Of a stretch of 64,000 bases of DNA, positions 1 through 8,666 are shown in pieces. Position 1 is the first letter of the stretch; each line of letters opens with the position of its first letter. The notes under the pieces were generated by a model. It saw nothing but the letters and a program-made list of their open reading frames with translations. It was not told where the DNA came from and searched no databases. The stretch spans positions 1-64,000 of the forward strand of contig CAMBZB010000005.1 in the NCBI GenBank assembly GCA_945872245.1, in the 5' to 3' direction. The position numbers and the translations under genes are program-made. This DNA comes from Flavobacterium psychrophilum (GTDB taxonomy: Bacteria; Bacteroidota; Bacteroidia; Flavobacteriales; Flavobacteriaceae).

Positions 1-401
1 TTTTAAATCGTCAAAAGCTAGCTGAAATTGTTTTTAGCAATTCCGATAAATTGAAACAACTCAATGCTATTATTCATCCTGCCGTAAAAAAACATTTTGG
101 TAATTGGATTTTGAATTATAAGAATTCCCCATTTGTGATTTATGAGACCGCAATTTTATTTGAAAGTGGGAGTTATAAAGATTGCGATAAAATTATAACG
201 GTTACTGCACCATTGGAAACGAGAATTGAAAGAGTAATTCAGCGGGATAAAACTTCTCGTGAAAATGTTTTAAAAAGAATAAAGATGCAATGGACCGATG
301 ACCAACGTCTTGGTAAAAGTGACTTTGTTATTGAAAATATAAACCCTGAAATTACAAAATCAGAAGTAGGTAAAATTCTTAAAATTTTGAAGATTCAATA
401 A
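1..401 (+). CDS. coaE: Dephospho-CoA kinase, C-terminal part (5' end outside window)
   Basis: Phosphorylates the 3'-hydroxyl of dephospho-CoA, the last step of coenzyme A synthesis, in the cytoplasm. The frame is open from base 3, so the N-terminus with the P-loop lies outside the window. What is visible fits the family: an R-x-x-L-A-x-x-V-F segment followed by L-N-x-I-x-H-P near base 70, then the E-x-x-x-L-F-E-S region, and a lid-like R-I-E-R-V-I-x-R-D stretch near the middle. A first in-frame start-like codon (TTG at 51) is internal. The sensor kinase gene follows after about 70 AT-rich bases with its own promoter-like box. Confidence 0.9.
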   Translation, partial: LNRQKLAEIVFSNSDKLKQLNAIIHPAVKKHFGNWILNYKNSPFVIYETAILFESGSYKDCDKIITVTAPLETRIERVIQRDKTSRENVLKRIKMQWTDDQRLGKSDFVIENINPEITKSEVGKILKILKIQ

Positions 402-459
402 TCTTAGTCTTTGTTGTTAATCTTTGGTTAATTTATTATTAATTATATTGTTAAAATAC

Positions 460-467
460 TAATTTTG
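460..467 (+). promoter_or_regulatory. Bacteroidota -7 box of the sensor kinase gene
   Basis: TAATTTTG matches the TAnnTTTG consensus of Bacteroidota sigma-ABfr promoters. It ends only 5 nt before the ATG at 473, so a transcript from it would be leaderless or nearly so. I see no TTTG at the expected spacing upstream. Confidence 0.45.
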
Positions 468-472
468 TATAG

Positions 473-2056
473 ATGAATAAATTCTTTTTTAGAATACTTC
501 TAGTACTGATGAGTTTATCCTTGATAGGGATAATTTTGGTTCAAGTATATTGGTTTAATACCTCGTTAAAAAACAATGATGAACAATTTAAATTTCATGT
601 AAAACAAGTTATGGGCAATGTTGCCAATAAACTTCAAAAACAAGAAGCATACAGTTTTTATGATAAATACAATAAGTATAAAGATAGCACCGGAAAAATT
701 CCACAGAAAAATGATTTACTAGAGTTTTATTACGTTCAAAAGAATCATAGAACCAATAAAACAATCGTATATTCAAATAGCATAATTTCTGAAGATTATA
801 ATATATCTCCTACGTTCTTTGATAAAAAATTAGATAGTGTAAAATTTAAAAGCTTTAATTCCAAGCGAGTTACTGAGGTTTATAACAATAAGAAAATTGA
901 CAATTCCAGTATTCAACAAAACTTGATTCCGGATGTTAAGATTGAAAAATCGGGAAACCTTGATATTTTGGACAACGCACAGTTTGAAATTTTCTTTAAA
1001 GATATTGCTTCAGCAATGTCAATCCAAGAGCGGGTTTCAAAATTCACCTTGCATAAATTGTTAAAAAATGAATTGGAAGAATATGGAGTCAATACTCCAT
1101 TTGAGTTTGGAATTTACAGCAATGGACTGGCCACAGAAGTGAAATCGGAAGGTTTTAGATACGATAAAAATACATCGTATTCAATTCCGATTTTTGCTGA
1201 TAATGAAGGGAATAATAAATACCAATTATTAGTTATATTTCCTAACAAAAAGAAGTTCTTATTGTCAGATCTTGTTGGAATAACTTTGTTGTCAATCATA
1301 TTTACACTAATTATTATTATTGCTTATTCAAGTGCTTTGAACCAATTGATTCGTCAACGTCATATTTCCGAAATAAAATCCGATTTTATTAATAATATGA
1401 CGCATGAGTTTAAAACACCTATTGCAACGATTAATTTGGCTTTAGATGCCATAAAAAATCCAAAAATAATAGAAGATAAGGAAAAGGTATTTAAATACCT
1501 GCAAATGATCAAAGATGAAAATAAGCGAATGCATGCCCAGGTTGAGAATGTGTTGAGAATTTCTAAGTTAGAGAAAAAAGAATTAAACATCATCAAAGAA
1601 TCCCTTAACATCAAGGAGGTTATCGAGGATGCGATTGAACATGTACATTTAATTTTAGAAGATAGAAGCGGAACAATAACCAAACATTTTAATGCTCATA
1701 GAACCACAGTTTTAATAAACGATGTTCATTTCACAAATGTTATTGTAAATATTTTGGAAAACGCCATAAAATATTCACCGGATGTTCCTGAAATTGATGT
1801 TTCTTTAGAAAATGTGAAAGATTTTGCAGTTATAAAAATAAAAGATAAGGGATTAGGTATGGGTAAGGTTGCCCAGAAGAGAGTTTTTGAAAAATTTTAC
1901 AGAGAGCATACGGGTGATTTACATAATGTTAAAGGTCACGGATTAGGATTGGCTTATGTAAAAAAAATTATAGAAGACCATAATGGTCAGATTTTTGTTG
2001 AAAGTGAAAAGGGAAAAGGAAGTACCTTCATAATAAAAATACCATTAATAAATTAA
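473..2056 (+). CDS. Membrane sensor histidine kinase (RprX-like)
   Basis: Two-component sensor that autophosphorylates on histidine and passes the phosphate to the regulator encoded next door. A transmembrane helix spans about residues 5-28 and a second about 263-287; they bracket a roughly 235-residue periplasmic sensor domain that I do not recognise. The dimerisation/H-box reads T-H-E-F-K-T-P with the phospho-accepting His at residue 311. N-box (N-I-L-E-N-A-I-K-Y-S), G1 (D-K-G-L-G-M-G) and G2 (G-H-G-L-G-L, near 488) of the HATPase domain are all intact. There is no HAMP domain that I can see. The response regulator starts 3 nt after the stop, so the two are surely co-transcribed. The input signal cannot be read from sequence. 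Confidence 0.93.
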   Translation: MNKFFFRILLVLMSLSLIGIILVQVYWFNTSLKNNDEQFKFHVKQVMGNVANKLQKQEAYSFYDKYNKYKDSTGKIPQKNDLLEFYYVQKNHRTNKTIVYSNSIISEDYNISPTFFDKKLDSVKFKSFNSKRVTEVYNNKKIDNSSIQQNLIPDVKIEKSGNLDILDNAQFEIFFKDIASAMSIQERVSKFTLHKLLKNELEEYGVNTPFEFGIYSNGLATEVKSEGFRYDKNTSYSIPIFADNEGNNKYQLLVIFPNKKKFLLSDLVGITLLSIIFTLIIIIAYSSALNQLIRQRHISEIKSDFINNMTHEFKTPIATINLALDAIKNPKIIEDKEKVFKYLQMIKDENKRMHAQVENVLRISKLEKKELNIIKESLNIKEVIEDAIEHVHLILEDRSGTITKHFNAHRTTVLINDVHFTNVIVNILENAIKYSPDVPEIDVSLENVKDFAVIKIKDKGLGMGKVAQKRVFEKFYREHTGDLHNVKGHGLGLAYVKKIIEDHNGQIFVESEKGKGSTFIIKIPLIN

Positions 2057-2059
2057 GAT

Positions 2060-2776
2060 ATGGAAAATGTAAATAAAAGAATACTTTTAGTAGAAGATGA
2101 CTTGAACTTTGGAGCGGTGCTAAAAGACTATTTGATGCTGAATGATTTTGATGTCACTTTAGCAAAAAACGGAATGGAAGGCTTTGAAAAATTCAAAAAA
2201 GACACTTATGATTTATGTATTTTGGATGTTATGATGCCTTATAAAGATGGATATACTTTGGCAAAAGAAATTAGGGAAAAAAATCAGGAAGTGCCAATTA
2301 TTTTTTTGACTGCAAAATCCATGAAGGAAGATGTGTTGAAAGGATATAAAGCTGGAGCGGATGATTATTTGAATAAACCTTTCGATTCCGAAGTTTTACT
2401 AATGAAAATTAAGGCCATAATTCAAAGAAAATCCTCTACGACTAAGGCGGAACCCGCGCAATTTGAATTTACAGTTGGTAAATTTCATCTTAATTCCAAA
2501 CTAAGATTTTTGACTTATGATAATGAAGAGCCAATAAAATTATCTCCTAAAGAGAATGAATTATTAAAAATGTTGATTCTTCACGAAAATGATTTGATGC
2601 CAAGAGAGTTGGCTTTGACAAAAATTTGGAGAGACGACAACTATTTCACTTCAAGAAGTATGGATGTGTATATTGCCAAATTAAGAAAGTACCTTAAGCC
2701 AGATAAAAATGTAGAAATTTTAAACATTCATGGTGAAGGTTTTAGATTAGTGGTAAAAAATAAAGTACCTGCATAA
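2060..2776 (+). CDS. OmpR/PhoB-type response regulator (RprY-like)
   Basis: DNA-binding partner of the upstream kinase. The receiver domain (residues about 6-120) carries the acidic pair E12-D13-D14, the phosphoacceptor Asp56 in I-L-D-V-M-M-P, and the conserved Lys in L-N-K-P-F near 107. A winged-helix Trans_reg_C domain occupies about residues 135-233, with R-E-L-A-L-T-K-I-W and the R-S-M-D-V-Y-I recognition-helix region. Length (238 aa) is normal for the OmpR family. The 3-nt spacing to the kinase gene and shared strand make a two-gene unit, closed by a hairpin terminator at 2785. Targets are unknown. Confidence 0.95.
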   Translation: MENVNKRILLVEDDLNFGAVLKDYLMLNDFDVTLAKNGMEGFEKFKKDTYDLCILDVMMPYKDGYTLAKEIREKNQEVPIIFLTAKSMKEDVLKGYKAGADDYLNKPFDSEVLLMKIKAIIQRKSSTTKAEPAQFEFTVGKFHLNSKLRFLTYDNEEPIKLSPKENELLKMLILHENDLMPRELALTKIWRDDNYFTSRSMDVYIAKLRKYLKPDKNVEILNIHGEGFRLVVKNKVPA

Positions 2777-2784
2777 TAATCAAA

Positions 2785-2814
2785 AGGCTCCAAGAAAATT
2801 GGAGTCTTTTTTTA
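2785..2814. terminator. Terminator between convergent genes
   Basis: A 9-bp stem (AGGCTCCAA with TTGGAGTCT, one G-U pair) around a GAAAA loop is followed by seven T on the + strand. It ends the kinase/regulator unit. The thioesterase gene converges on it from the right and may share it. Confidence 0.8.
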
Positions 2815-3552
2815 TTTTAAATTCAGTTGCAAGGCGAAACAGGTTTTCTCTTCTTTGGTAATACTGAAAATTATGGAATCCTTATTCACATTTTCATGAA
2901 TGACAACTTTGTCTTTTAACGATAATTCTTTTAAGAAATTCATTTCAAAACTTTCAATAAGTTGATTCAAAATCAATTTTTCATCAAAAAAATCCAGACA
3001 CCATTCTAGGTATTTCACGTTATTCACGTGATTTACAATGTCTAAATCCGAAAGAGCGACGGTTTTCTCAAATGCCATTTCGGTTTCATTTTTGAGGTTG
3101 ATTTTAGAAAGGATTTTTTGGGTTGCCTTGTGTTCTGGATACAATTCAAAATGTTCAAATGGCAAAGCCAAGGCTTCCGGTCGCCTAATTTCAGTATTAA
3201 AAACGGCCCAAAAGGTTTCGCAACCCACTATTTTTTTTCCATTCACATACAATTCTAAGGCACGAACAGAACGGGAATTTTCGAGTGTGTTGATCCATGT
3301 TTTTACGGTTACGGTATCTTTCCATTTGGGTAAATCCGCGATTTCAACACGCATTCTGCTCAAAACCCAAGCCTGATTGAATTCCTGCATATCCGAAAAA
3401 CTGATTCCCCCAATTTCAGAATGTGCCGCAGCTGTCAATTGTAAAATGTTGCACAAATCAGTATATTTCAAATACCCGTTTGGCATACATTGCGTAAAAT
3501 TGATTTCCCAATCTTTGCTAAAAACGGACGTGAAAGTTGGTGAGATTGGCAT
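2812..3552 (-). CDS. Acyl-ACP thioesterase (FatA-like, double hotdog)
   Basis: Hydrolyses acyl-ACP and so releases free fatty acids from type II fatty acid synthesis. The 246 residues form two hotdog halves. The second half holds the family signature D-L-D-I-V-N-H-V-N-N-V-K-Y, whose Asn and His belong to the catalytic site of plant FatA/FatB enzymes, followed by a Cys in L-E-W-C. The N-terminal half has a long helix after S-E-I-G-G and R-M-R-V-E-I. Bacteroidota commonly carry this thioesterase family, where it may support recycling or remodelling of membrane acyl chains. It is the last gene of a minus-strand run and lies just after the heptanucleotide repeats that end miaA. Confidence 0.85.
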   Translation of the reverse strand: MPISPTFTSVFSKDWEINFTQCMPNGYLKYTDLCNILQLTAAAHSEIGGISFSDMQEFNQAWVLSRMRVEIADLPKWKDTVTVKTWINTLENSRSVRALELYVNGKKIVGCETFWAVFNTEIRRPEALALPFEHFELYPEHKATQKILSKINLKNETEMAFEKTVALSDLDIVNHVNNVKYLEWCLDFFDEKLILNQLIESFEMNFLKELSLKDKVVIHENVNKDSIIFSITKEEKTCFALQLNLK

Positions 3553-3562
3553 ATAAATAATT

Positions 3563-3597
3563 ATGAATTATGAATTATGAATTATGAATTATGAATT
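3563..3597. repeat. Tandem heptanucleotide ATGAATT x5
   Basis: Five perfect copies of ATGAATT fill the spacer between miaA and the thioesterase gene. The array runs into the end of miaA: its stop codon (3582-3584) and last residues are made of repeat sequence. Because the unit is 7 bp, a change in copy number inside the coding part would alter the reading frame of the last codons. Confidence 0.9.
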
Positions 3598-4493
3598 ATT
3601 GCTGTTATATAATCTGTGACTTCGTTCTTATTTGTCAGATAATCAAACCACTTTATCCCTTCATTTCTTTTGAACCAGGTGAGTTGTCGTTTGGCAAATC
3701 GTTTGGTGTTTTTTTTGATTTCCTCTATGGCGAATTCCAATGAAATATCTCCTTCAAAATAACGGAATAATTCCCGGTAACCAACCGTTTGCAGTGCATT
3801 CAAATTTTTGTGAGAAAATAATTCTTTTGCTTCCGCCAATAAACCTTCCTTTATCATAATATCGACACGCTGGCTGATTCTGTCGTAAATCGTGCTTCTT
3901 TCGGCTTGTAATCCGATTAGAATAGGAGTGAAGTTTCTTGTGTTTTTCTTTTGGTTTAAAAAAGAGGAATATGCTTTTCCTGAGCCGATACAAACTTCTA
4001 AGGCACGCATCATTCGTTGTGGATTTTCCTTGACCACAACTGAAAAATAGTTTGGATCCCGTTTTTCTAATTCGGTTTGCAAATATTCAATTCCTGATTT
4101 TTCATAATTAGAAGTTACTGCTGAACGAACCGACGCTAAAACTTCGGGAAAATCGTCAAAGCCTTTCAAAATAGCATCCACGTATAAACCTGAACCGCCT
4201 ACCATTACGACATAATCATTGGTTAAAAATAATTCGTCTAATTTGGCAATGGCTTTTTTTTCGAAATCACCTACAGTGTAATTCTCGAAAATCGATTTGT
4301 TTTGGATAAAATGGTGTTTAGCCTCAGCCAATTCTTCGGTTGAGGGAACTGCCGTTCCAATTTGCATTTCCTTAAAAAATTGCCGACTGTCGCAAGAAAT
4401 GATGTCGCAATTAAAATATTTTGCTAAATTTATGCTTAGTGCTGTTTTTCCTATAGCTGTTGGACCTACAACTGTTATAAGGTATTTCGCCAT
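3582..4493 (-). CDS. miaA: tRNA dimethylallyltransferase
   Basis: Transfers a dimethylallyl group to adenosine 37 of tRNAs that read codons starting with U. The P-loop G-P-T-A-I-G-K-T sits near residue 10. It is followed by D-S-R-Q-F-F (catalytic Asp), G-G-S-G-L-Y (substrate channel) and T-V-G-Y-R-E-L-F near the C-terminus, all typical of MiaA. The 303-aa length is normal. The start overlaps the stop of the upstream exonuclease gene in a TAATG arrangement, which suggests translational coupling. The last five residues are encoded by the ATGAATT repeat array, so the C-terminal tail is probably unconstrained. Confidence 0.96.
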   Translation of the reverse strand: MAKYLITVVGPTAIGKTALSINLAKYFNCDIISCDSRQFFKEMQIGTAVPSTEELAEAKHHFIQNKSIFENYTVGDFEKKAIAKLDELFLTNDYVVMVGGSGLYVDAILKGFDDFPEVLASVRSAVTSNYEKSGIEYLQTELEKRDPNYFSVVVKENPQRMMRALEVCIGSGKAYSSFLNQKKNTRNFTPILIGLQAERSTIYDRISQRVDIMIKEGLLAEAKELFSHKNLNALQTVGYRELFRYFEGDISLEFAIEEIKKNTKRFAKRQLTWFKRNEGIKWFDYLTNKNEVTDYITAIIHNS

Positions 4494-5857
4494 TATCTGA
4501 AATTTACAATTTTAATTCCTTTGGCTTTTCTCAAATAACTTTGAATATTATTTCGAGTATCCCGATTGCTTTGCATCGGAACAATAATACTTTTTAAAAT
4601 CTCGATGTTATTAATTTGGTAATTCAAATCATAGAAGGCATAACCTTTATAAACGCCATTTTCAACAAAAATTACGCTACGCTCAGTTATGGTTCGTCCT
4701 TTGTCTAAAATGGCCAAAGTTTTATTGTCAAACAAATTCTTTTCGATGAAATTTTGAACCCGTAAATTATATTCTTCGGAAGTGATTTTTCCAATGCAAG
4801 CGCCGTCACATTCACTGATGGTGTGTTGGAAACAATGCGTTTTAGTTTCGTATATACCAGTCAGTTTTTGGCATAATTGATAATTTGAAGTTATGCGGTA
4901 CAAAGCATCTTTTCCCTCTTGTAACGAGAGGTATGATTTTATTTCTTTTTTTCTTCCATCTGCCTTTTGTAATTTTAAATTCAGATAACCATTGACATCT
5001 TTTTCGGCATAAACAGCCCAAGAAAAGTTGCTTTTTGGAGACATTCGGTTATAAATAGGCCTGTTGATTTTGATTTCAAGAGATTCTTTTAATTGGGCAA
5101 TCAGTTCACTTCCGGTTTCCTCATACGTTACTACCGAAACTTCATTTTGAATTTTCTTGGCACTTTTGGTAATTCCCGTAAAATGTTGGTTGACTCTTTT
5201 TTTGATGTTCTTGCTTTTGCCAATAAAAATCAAGCTACCATCCTCTTTGTGAATATAATAAATTCCAGTTTTTGAAGGCAGTCTTTCAACAATATCCATC
5301 AATTTGGGAGCGATCCCTTTTTGTATTTCAAATTTAATATGGGCTGCGACTATTTCTTTATTTAAATCTTTGTCCAAAAGCATTTTGAATAATTTTACTG
5401 TTGCCATAGCATCTCCGCTGGCTCGGTGTCTATCTGCCATTGGAATTCCCAGTGCACGAACTAATTTTCCCAAACTGTGTGATGTTTGTTCCGGCAATAA
5501 TCTTTTGGATAATTCCACTGTGCAAAGTGTTTTTACATTAAAATCATAACCCAAACGGCGAAATTCAGTGCGTAAAATTCGATAATCAAAATCAGCGTTA
5601 TGTGCTACCAATACACAGTCATTGGTTATTTCTATGATGCGCTTGGCTAATTCAAAAAACTTAGGAGCCGAGCGCAACATAGCGTTATTAATTCCCGTGA
5701 GTTTCACTACAAAAGGCTGAATCGGGATTTCTGGATTGACCAAACTGATGAATTGATCCACGATTTCGTGACCGTCAAATTTATAAATGGCAATTTCCGT
5801 AATTCCTTCTTCGTTGAATTGTCCTCCAGTGGTTTCTATGTCAAGTATTGCGTACAA
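4493..5857 (-). CDS. DEDDh exonuclease fused to GIY-YIG nuclease (Cho-like)
   Basis: A DNA-repair-type two-nuclease fusion. Residues 1-165 are a DnaQ-like 3'-5' exonuclease: D6-I-E8-T (ExoI), H-N-A-D (Asp89, ExoII) and H144-x4-D149 (ExoIIIepsilon). A GIY-YIG domain begins near residue 196 (T-G-I-Y-Y-I) with G-K-S-K-N-I-K-K-R, as in the N-terminal nuclease of UvrC and in Cho. The C-terminal region of about 150 residues has C-x-H-x4-C-D-G-A-C-I-G, like the UvrC segment after GIY-YIG. Known proteins of this build (epsilon-like plus Cho) act in nucleotide excision repair or replication editing. It shares a 1-bp TAATG junction with miaA. Confidence 0.88.
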   Translation of the reverse strand: MYAILDIETTGGQFNEEGITEIAIYKFDGHEIVDQFISLVNPEIPIQPFVVKLTGINNAMLRSAPKFFELAKRIIEITNDCVLVAHNADFDYRILRTEFRRLGYDFNVKTLCTVELSKRLLPEQTSHSLGKLVRALGIPMADRHRASGDAMATVKLFKMLLDKDLNKEIVAAHIKFEIQKGIAPKLMDIVERLPSKTGIYYIHKEDGSLIFIGKSKNIKKRVNQHFTGITKSAKKIQNEVSVVTYEETGSELIAQLKESLEIKINRPIYNRMSPKSNFSWAVYAEKDVNGYLNLKLQKADGRKKEIKSYLSLQEGKDALYRITSNYQLCQKLTGIYETKTHCFQHTISECDGACIGKITSEEYNLRVQNFIEKNLFDNKTLAILDKGRTITERSVIFVENGVYKGYAFYDLNYQINNIEILKSIIVPMQSNRDTRNNIQSYLRKAKGIKIVNFR

Positions 5858-5875
5858 TTTGTTGTTTAAAGTTTA

Positions 5876-5890
5876 AGGCTTAAAGTTGAG
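5876..5890. repeat. Spacer word shared with 46206-46220
   Basis: The 15-mer AGGCTTAAAGTTGAG in this 70-bp spacer recurs exactly at 46206-46220 in an unrelated spacer, and the match continues as NAAC. The same spacer holds further variants on the theme, such as GTTTAAAGTTTAA. Confidence 0.8.
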
Positions 5891-5928
5891 AAACTTCAAA
5901 ATTCGTTATTCAACATTCAAACTTTATA

Positions 5929-6591
5929 TTATCTTCCCCCAAAGATACTACTTCCTATTCGAACCATCGTGCTTCCGCATTCAATTGCGAGTTGATAATC
6001 GCCGGACATTCCCATTGAAAGGGTTTTGGGTTCTAGGTTTTGGGTTTTGGGTTTTGTAATTAAATAATCAAAAATAGATTTCAAATGAGTCAATTCTTTC
6101 TTGATTTGTTCTTGATTGTCCGTAAAAGTTGCCATTCCCATTAATCCAACAATTTGAATATTTTTCATTTCTTTAAATGTCTTGGAAGCCAGAATTTCAT
6201 TAAGTTCATTTTCATCCAAACCAAACTTGGTTTCTTCTTCGGCAATATGTATTTGAAGCAAGCAATCAATGATTCTATTGTTTTTTTTGGCTTGTTTGTT
6301 GATTTCTTCAAACAGTTTCAAACTATCCACACCGTGAATCAAGCTCACGAAAGGCGCCATAAATTTAACCTTATTCGTCTGAACGTGGCCTATCATATGC
6401 CATTGAATGTCTTTGGGCATTGCTACCCATTTCTCGGCCATTTCTTGGATTTTGTTTTCACCAAAAATGCGTTGACCCGTATCGTAAGCTTCCATTAAAT
6501 CCGAAATAGGCTTGGTTTTAGAAACGGCAACAAGGGTTACGTTTTCGGGTAAAGATGATTTTATTTTGAAGAGGTTTTGTGCGATTGACAT
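5929..6591 (-). CDS. YggS-family PLP homeostasis protein
   Basis: Member of the alanine-racemase N-terminal-fold family (YggS/PLPBP), which binds pyridoxal phosphate and buffers cellular B6 and amino/keto acid pools without racemase activity. The PLP Lys lies in V-A-V-S-K-T-K-P near residue 25, followed by F-G-E-N-K-I-Q-E. The phosphate-binding end has G-M-S-G-D-Y and R-I-G-S-S-I-F-G. Its 220 aa is the usual single-domain length. The 14-bp repeat array precedes its start; the next gene upstream is 3-hydroxybutyryl-CoA dehydrogenase on the same strand. Confidence 0.93.
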   Translation of the reverse strand: MSIAQNLFKIKSSLPENVTLVAVSKTKPISDLMEAYDTGQRIFGENKIQEMAEKWVAMPKDIQWHMIGHVQTNKVKFMAPFVSLIHGVDSLKLFEEINKQAKKNNRIIDCLLQIHIAEEETKFGLDENELNEILASKTFKEMKNIQIVGLMGMATFTDNQEQIKKELTHLKSIFDYLITKPKTQNLEPKTLSMGMSGDYQLAIECGSTMVRIGSSIFGGR

Positions 6592-6598
6592 TATTCAA

Positions 6599-6640
6599 AT
6601 TGATACTTAACAATTGATACTTAACAATTGATACTTAACA
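6599..6640. repeat. Tandem 14-mer ATTGATACTTAACA x3
   Basis: Three perfect 14-bp copies stand back to back in the spacer upstream of the yggS-like gene. A partly degenerate tail of ATCAATTATCAATTATC type follows. The period is exactly twice the 7 bp seen at 3563, 49559 and 57191. Confidence 0.9.
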
Positions 6641-6674
6641 ATTAATATAATCATCAATTATCAATTATCCTTTT

Positions 6675-7565
6675 TTAATTACTAAACTGTTTCGAAATTT
6701 TCTCTGCTTTCTTACTTCCACTATAATCATAAAAACCTTCTCCTGATTTCACGCCCAATTTTCCGGCACGAACCATATTGACCAATAAAGGACAGGGTGC
6801 ATATTTAGGGTTTTTGAAACCATCGTACAACACGTTAAGGATTGCTAAACATACGTCAAGCCCAATAAAATCAGCTAATTGCAACGGTCCCATTGGGTGT
6901 CCCATTCCTAGTTTCATCACGGTGTCAATTTCATAAACGCCGGCTACTTTGTTATACAGTGTTTCGATGGCTTCATTTAGCATCGGCATCAAAATCCTAT
7001 TGGTGACAAAACCAGGAAAATCGTTGACTTCTACGGGAGTTTTACCTAGTTTTTCGGATAAAGCCATAACGATTTTTGTCGCTTCGTTGCTCGTTTTATT
7101 ACTACGAATCACTTCGACCAAAGGCATTAAAGGAACGGGATTCATAAAGTGCATTCCGATAACGCGTTCCGGATGTGTCACAACTGCTCCGATTTGCGTG
7201 ATGGAAATAGAAGAAGTGTTCGTTGCTAAAATAGTATTATGTGAACAGATCTCGTTCAATTGTTTGAAAATACCAAGCTTTAATTCTACGTTTTCAGTGG
7301 CAGCTTCAACAACTAAATCTACTCCCACAACTCCGTCTTTAATATCGGTGTATGTGATAATATTGTTGATGGTTTTGAACTTATCTTCCTCGGTGATGGT
7401 TCCTTTGGCAACCATTCGATCTAAATTGGCAAAAATAGTTGCCATTCCTTTATCCAAAGCTTTCTCCGATACATCAATCAGTTTAACGGTGAAACCACTT
7501 TGTGCAAAAGTATGCGCAATCCCGTTACCCATTGTTCCTGATCCGATTACGGCTATTATTTTCAT
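6675..7565 (-). CDS. 3-hydroxybutyryl-CoA dehydrogenase
   Basis: NAD-dependent oxidation or reduction between 3-hydroxyacyl-CoA and acetoacetyl-CoA in fatty acid or butanoate metabolism. The Rossmann motif G-S-G-T-M-G-N-G-I-A starts near residue 8. The catalytic His-Glu region appears as G-M-H-F-M-N-P-V-P-L-M-P-L-V-E. The C-terminal domain has D-F-P-G-F-V-T-N-R and G-M-G-H-P-M-G-P-L. Length (296 aa) matches stand-alone Hbd enzymes rather than the FadB fusion. It starts 4 nt after the Gfo/Idh gene, so both probably share the promoter at 8551. Substrate chain length is not readable. Confidence 0.92.
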   Translation of the reverse strand: MKIIAVIGSGTMGNGIAHTFAQSGFTVKLIDVSEKALDKGMATIFANLDRMVAKGTITEEDKFKTINNIITYTDIKDGVVGVDLVVEAATENVELKLGIFKQLNEICSHNTILATNTSSISITQIGAVVTHPERVIGMHFMNPVPLMPLVEVIRSNKTSNEATKIVMALSEKLGKTPVEVNDFPGFVTNRILMPMLNEAIETLYNKVAGVYEIDTVMKLGMGHPMGPLQLADFIGLDVCLAILNVLYDGFKNPKYAPCPLLVNMVRAGKLGVKSGEGFYDYSGSKKAEKISKQFSN

Positions 7566-7569
7566 TTAT

Positions 7570-8535
7570 TTATTTCTTAAAACAATCGATAATTTGGTAG
7601 GCCACATGTAAGGCTTCTGTCGCTTGTTCCAATGTTACGATAGGAGTTGTACTGTTGTTGATAGCATCGGCAAAGGATTCTAATTCGTCCAATATGGCGT
7701 TGTTTTGCTCTACGTCTGGATTCGAAAAATAGATTTGCTTTTTTATGCCTTCAGCATTTTGTAGAATAATATCAAAATCGCCTGGAATTTCTGGAGCATC
7801 TTTCATTTTTACAACCTCGCATTTTTTTTCCAAAAAGTCCACTGAGATATAAGCATCTTTTTGGAAAAAACGGGATTTCCGCATATTTTTTAGGGAAATT
7901 CTGCTTGCAGTTAAATTGGCCACGCAGCCATTTTCAAACTCAATTCGAGCATTGGCAATATCAGGTGTGTCACTAATTACGGAAACTCCACTGGCGTGAA
8001 TGTCTTTTACTTTCGAATTCACCACGCTCAAAATGGCATCAATATCGTGAATCATCAAGTCAAGAACTACGGGAACATCGGTGCCACGAGGATTGAATTC
8101 GGCCAAGCGATGCGTTTCAATAAACATTGGATTTTCAATCATATCCTTTGTCGCCATGAAGGCAGGGTTGAATCTTTCAACATGACCTACTTGACCTTTG
8201 ACATTGTATTCTTTGGCCAATGCAATAATTTCTTCGGCTTCGGCAACGGTATTCGAAATGGGTTTTTCTATAAATACGTGTTTGCCGGATTTGATGGAAA
8301 CTTTGGCACATTTGTAATGCGAAAGAGTTGGTGTTACAATATCGATAACATCTACGGCATGAATAAGAGTGGCAATTGTATGAAATTGTCTATAGCCAAA
8401 TTCATTGGCAACTTTCTTCCCATTTTCTTGATTTTCATCGTAGAAACCAACTAATTCATATTTATCAGATTGTTGTAATAATCGTAAATGTATTTTTCCG
8501 AGATGACCCGCACCTAAAACGCCTACTTTTAACAT
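7570..8535 (-). CDS. Gfo/Idh/MocA-family oxidoreductase
   Basis: NAD(P)-dependent sugar or cyclitol dehydrogenase-type protein of unknown substrate. The Rossmann G-x-G-x-x-G is G-V-L-G-A-G-H-L-G-K-I at the N-terminus, and the family motif E-K-P-I lies near residue 95. The His of D-L-M-I-H-D-I-D sits in the C-terminal alpha/beta domain, as in active members. I chose the ATG at 8535, which puts G-V-L-G-A-G at residue 4; a start 18 nt upstream is possible. In Flavobacteria this gene often sits directly before 3-hydroxybutyryl-CoA dehydrogenase, as here (4-nt gap), but what links the two is unclear. Confidence 0.82.
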   Translation of the reverse strand: MLKVGVLGAGHLGKIHLRLLQQSDKYELVGFYDENQENGKKVANEFGYRQFHTIATLIHAVDVIDIVTPTLSHYKCAKVSIKSGKHVFIEKPISNTVAEAEEIIALAKEYNVKGQVGHVERFNPAFMATKDMIENPMFIETHRLAEFNPRGTDVPVVLDLMIHDIDAILSVVNSKVKDIHASGVSVISDTPDIANARIEFENGCVANLTASRISLKNMRKSRFFQKDAYISVDFLEKKCEVVKMKDAPEIPGDFDIILQNAEGIKKQIYFSNPDVEQNNAILDELESFADAINNSTTPIVTLEQATEALHVAYQIIDCFKK

Positions 8536-8550
8536 AAAATGTATTTTTAA

Positions 8551-8558
8551 CAAATGTA
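8551..8558 (-). promoter_or_regulatory. -7 box of the oxidoreductase/Hbd unit
   Basis: CAAATGTA on the + strand reads TACATTTG on the minus strand, a match to TAnnTTTG, 15 nt before the ATG at 8535. No clear TTTG partner is visible upstream. Confidence 0.45.
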
Positions 8559-8666
8559 TAATTTATTTGGTTATTGTTTAAATTTTGAAGTTTAAAGTTT
8601 TGGAATTTGTTGTTTGATTATTGGAATTTTAAAGTTTATTTTTACCAAAATAAATCACTCGAAATT

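Noticed and set aside
3553..3600. CRISPR-like reading of the heptanucleotide array
   Set aside because: The units abut with no spacers and are only 7 bp long.
8607..8666. Upstream extension of pcm from a TTG
   Set aside because: The added residues resemble translated spacer, and the family starts just before D-K-H-x-G-L-R.
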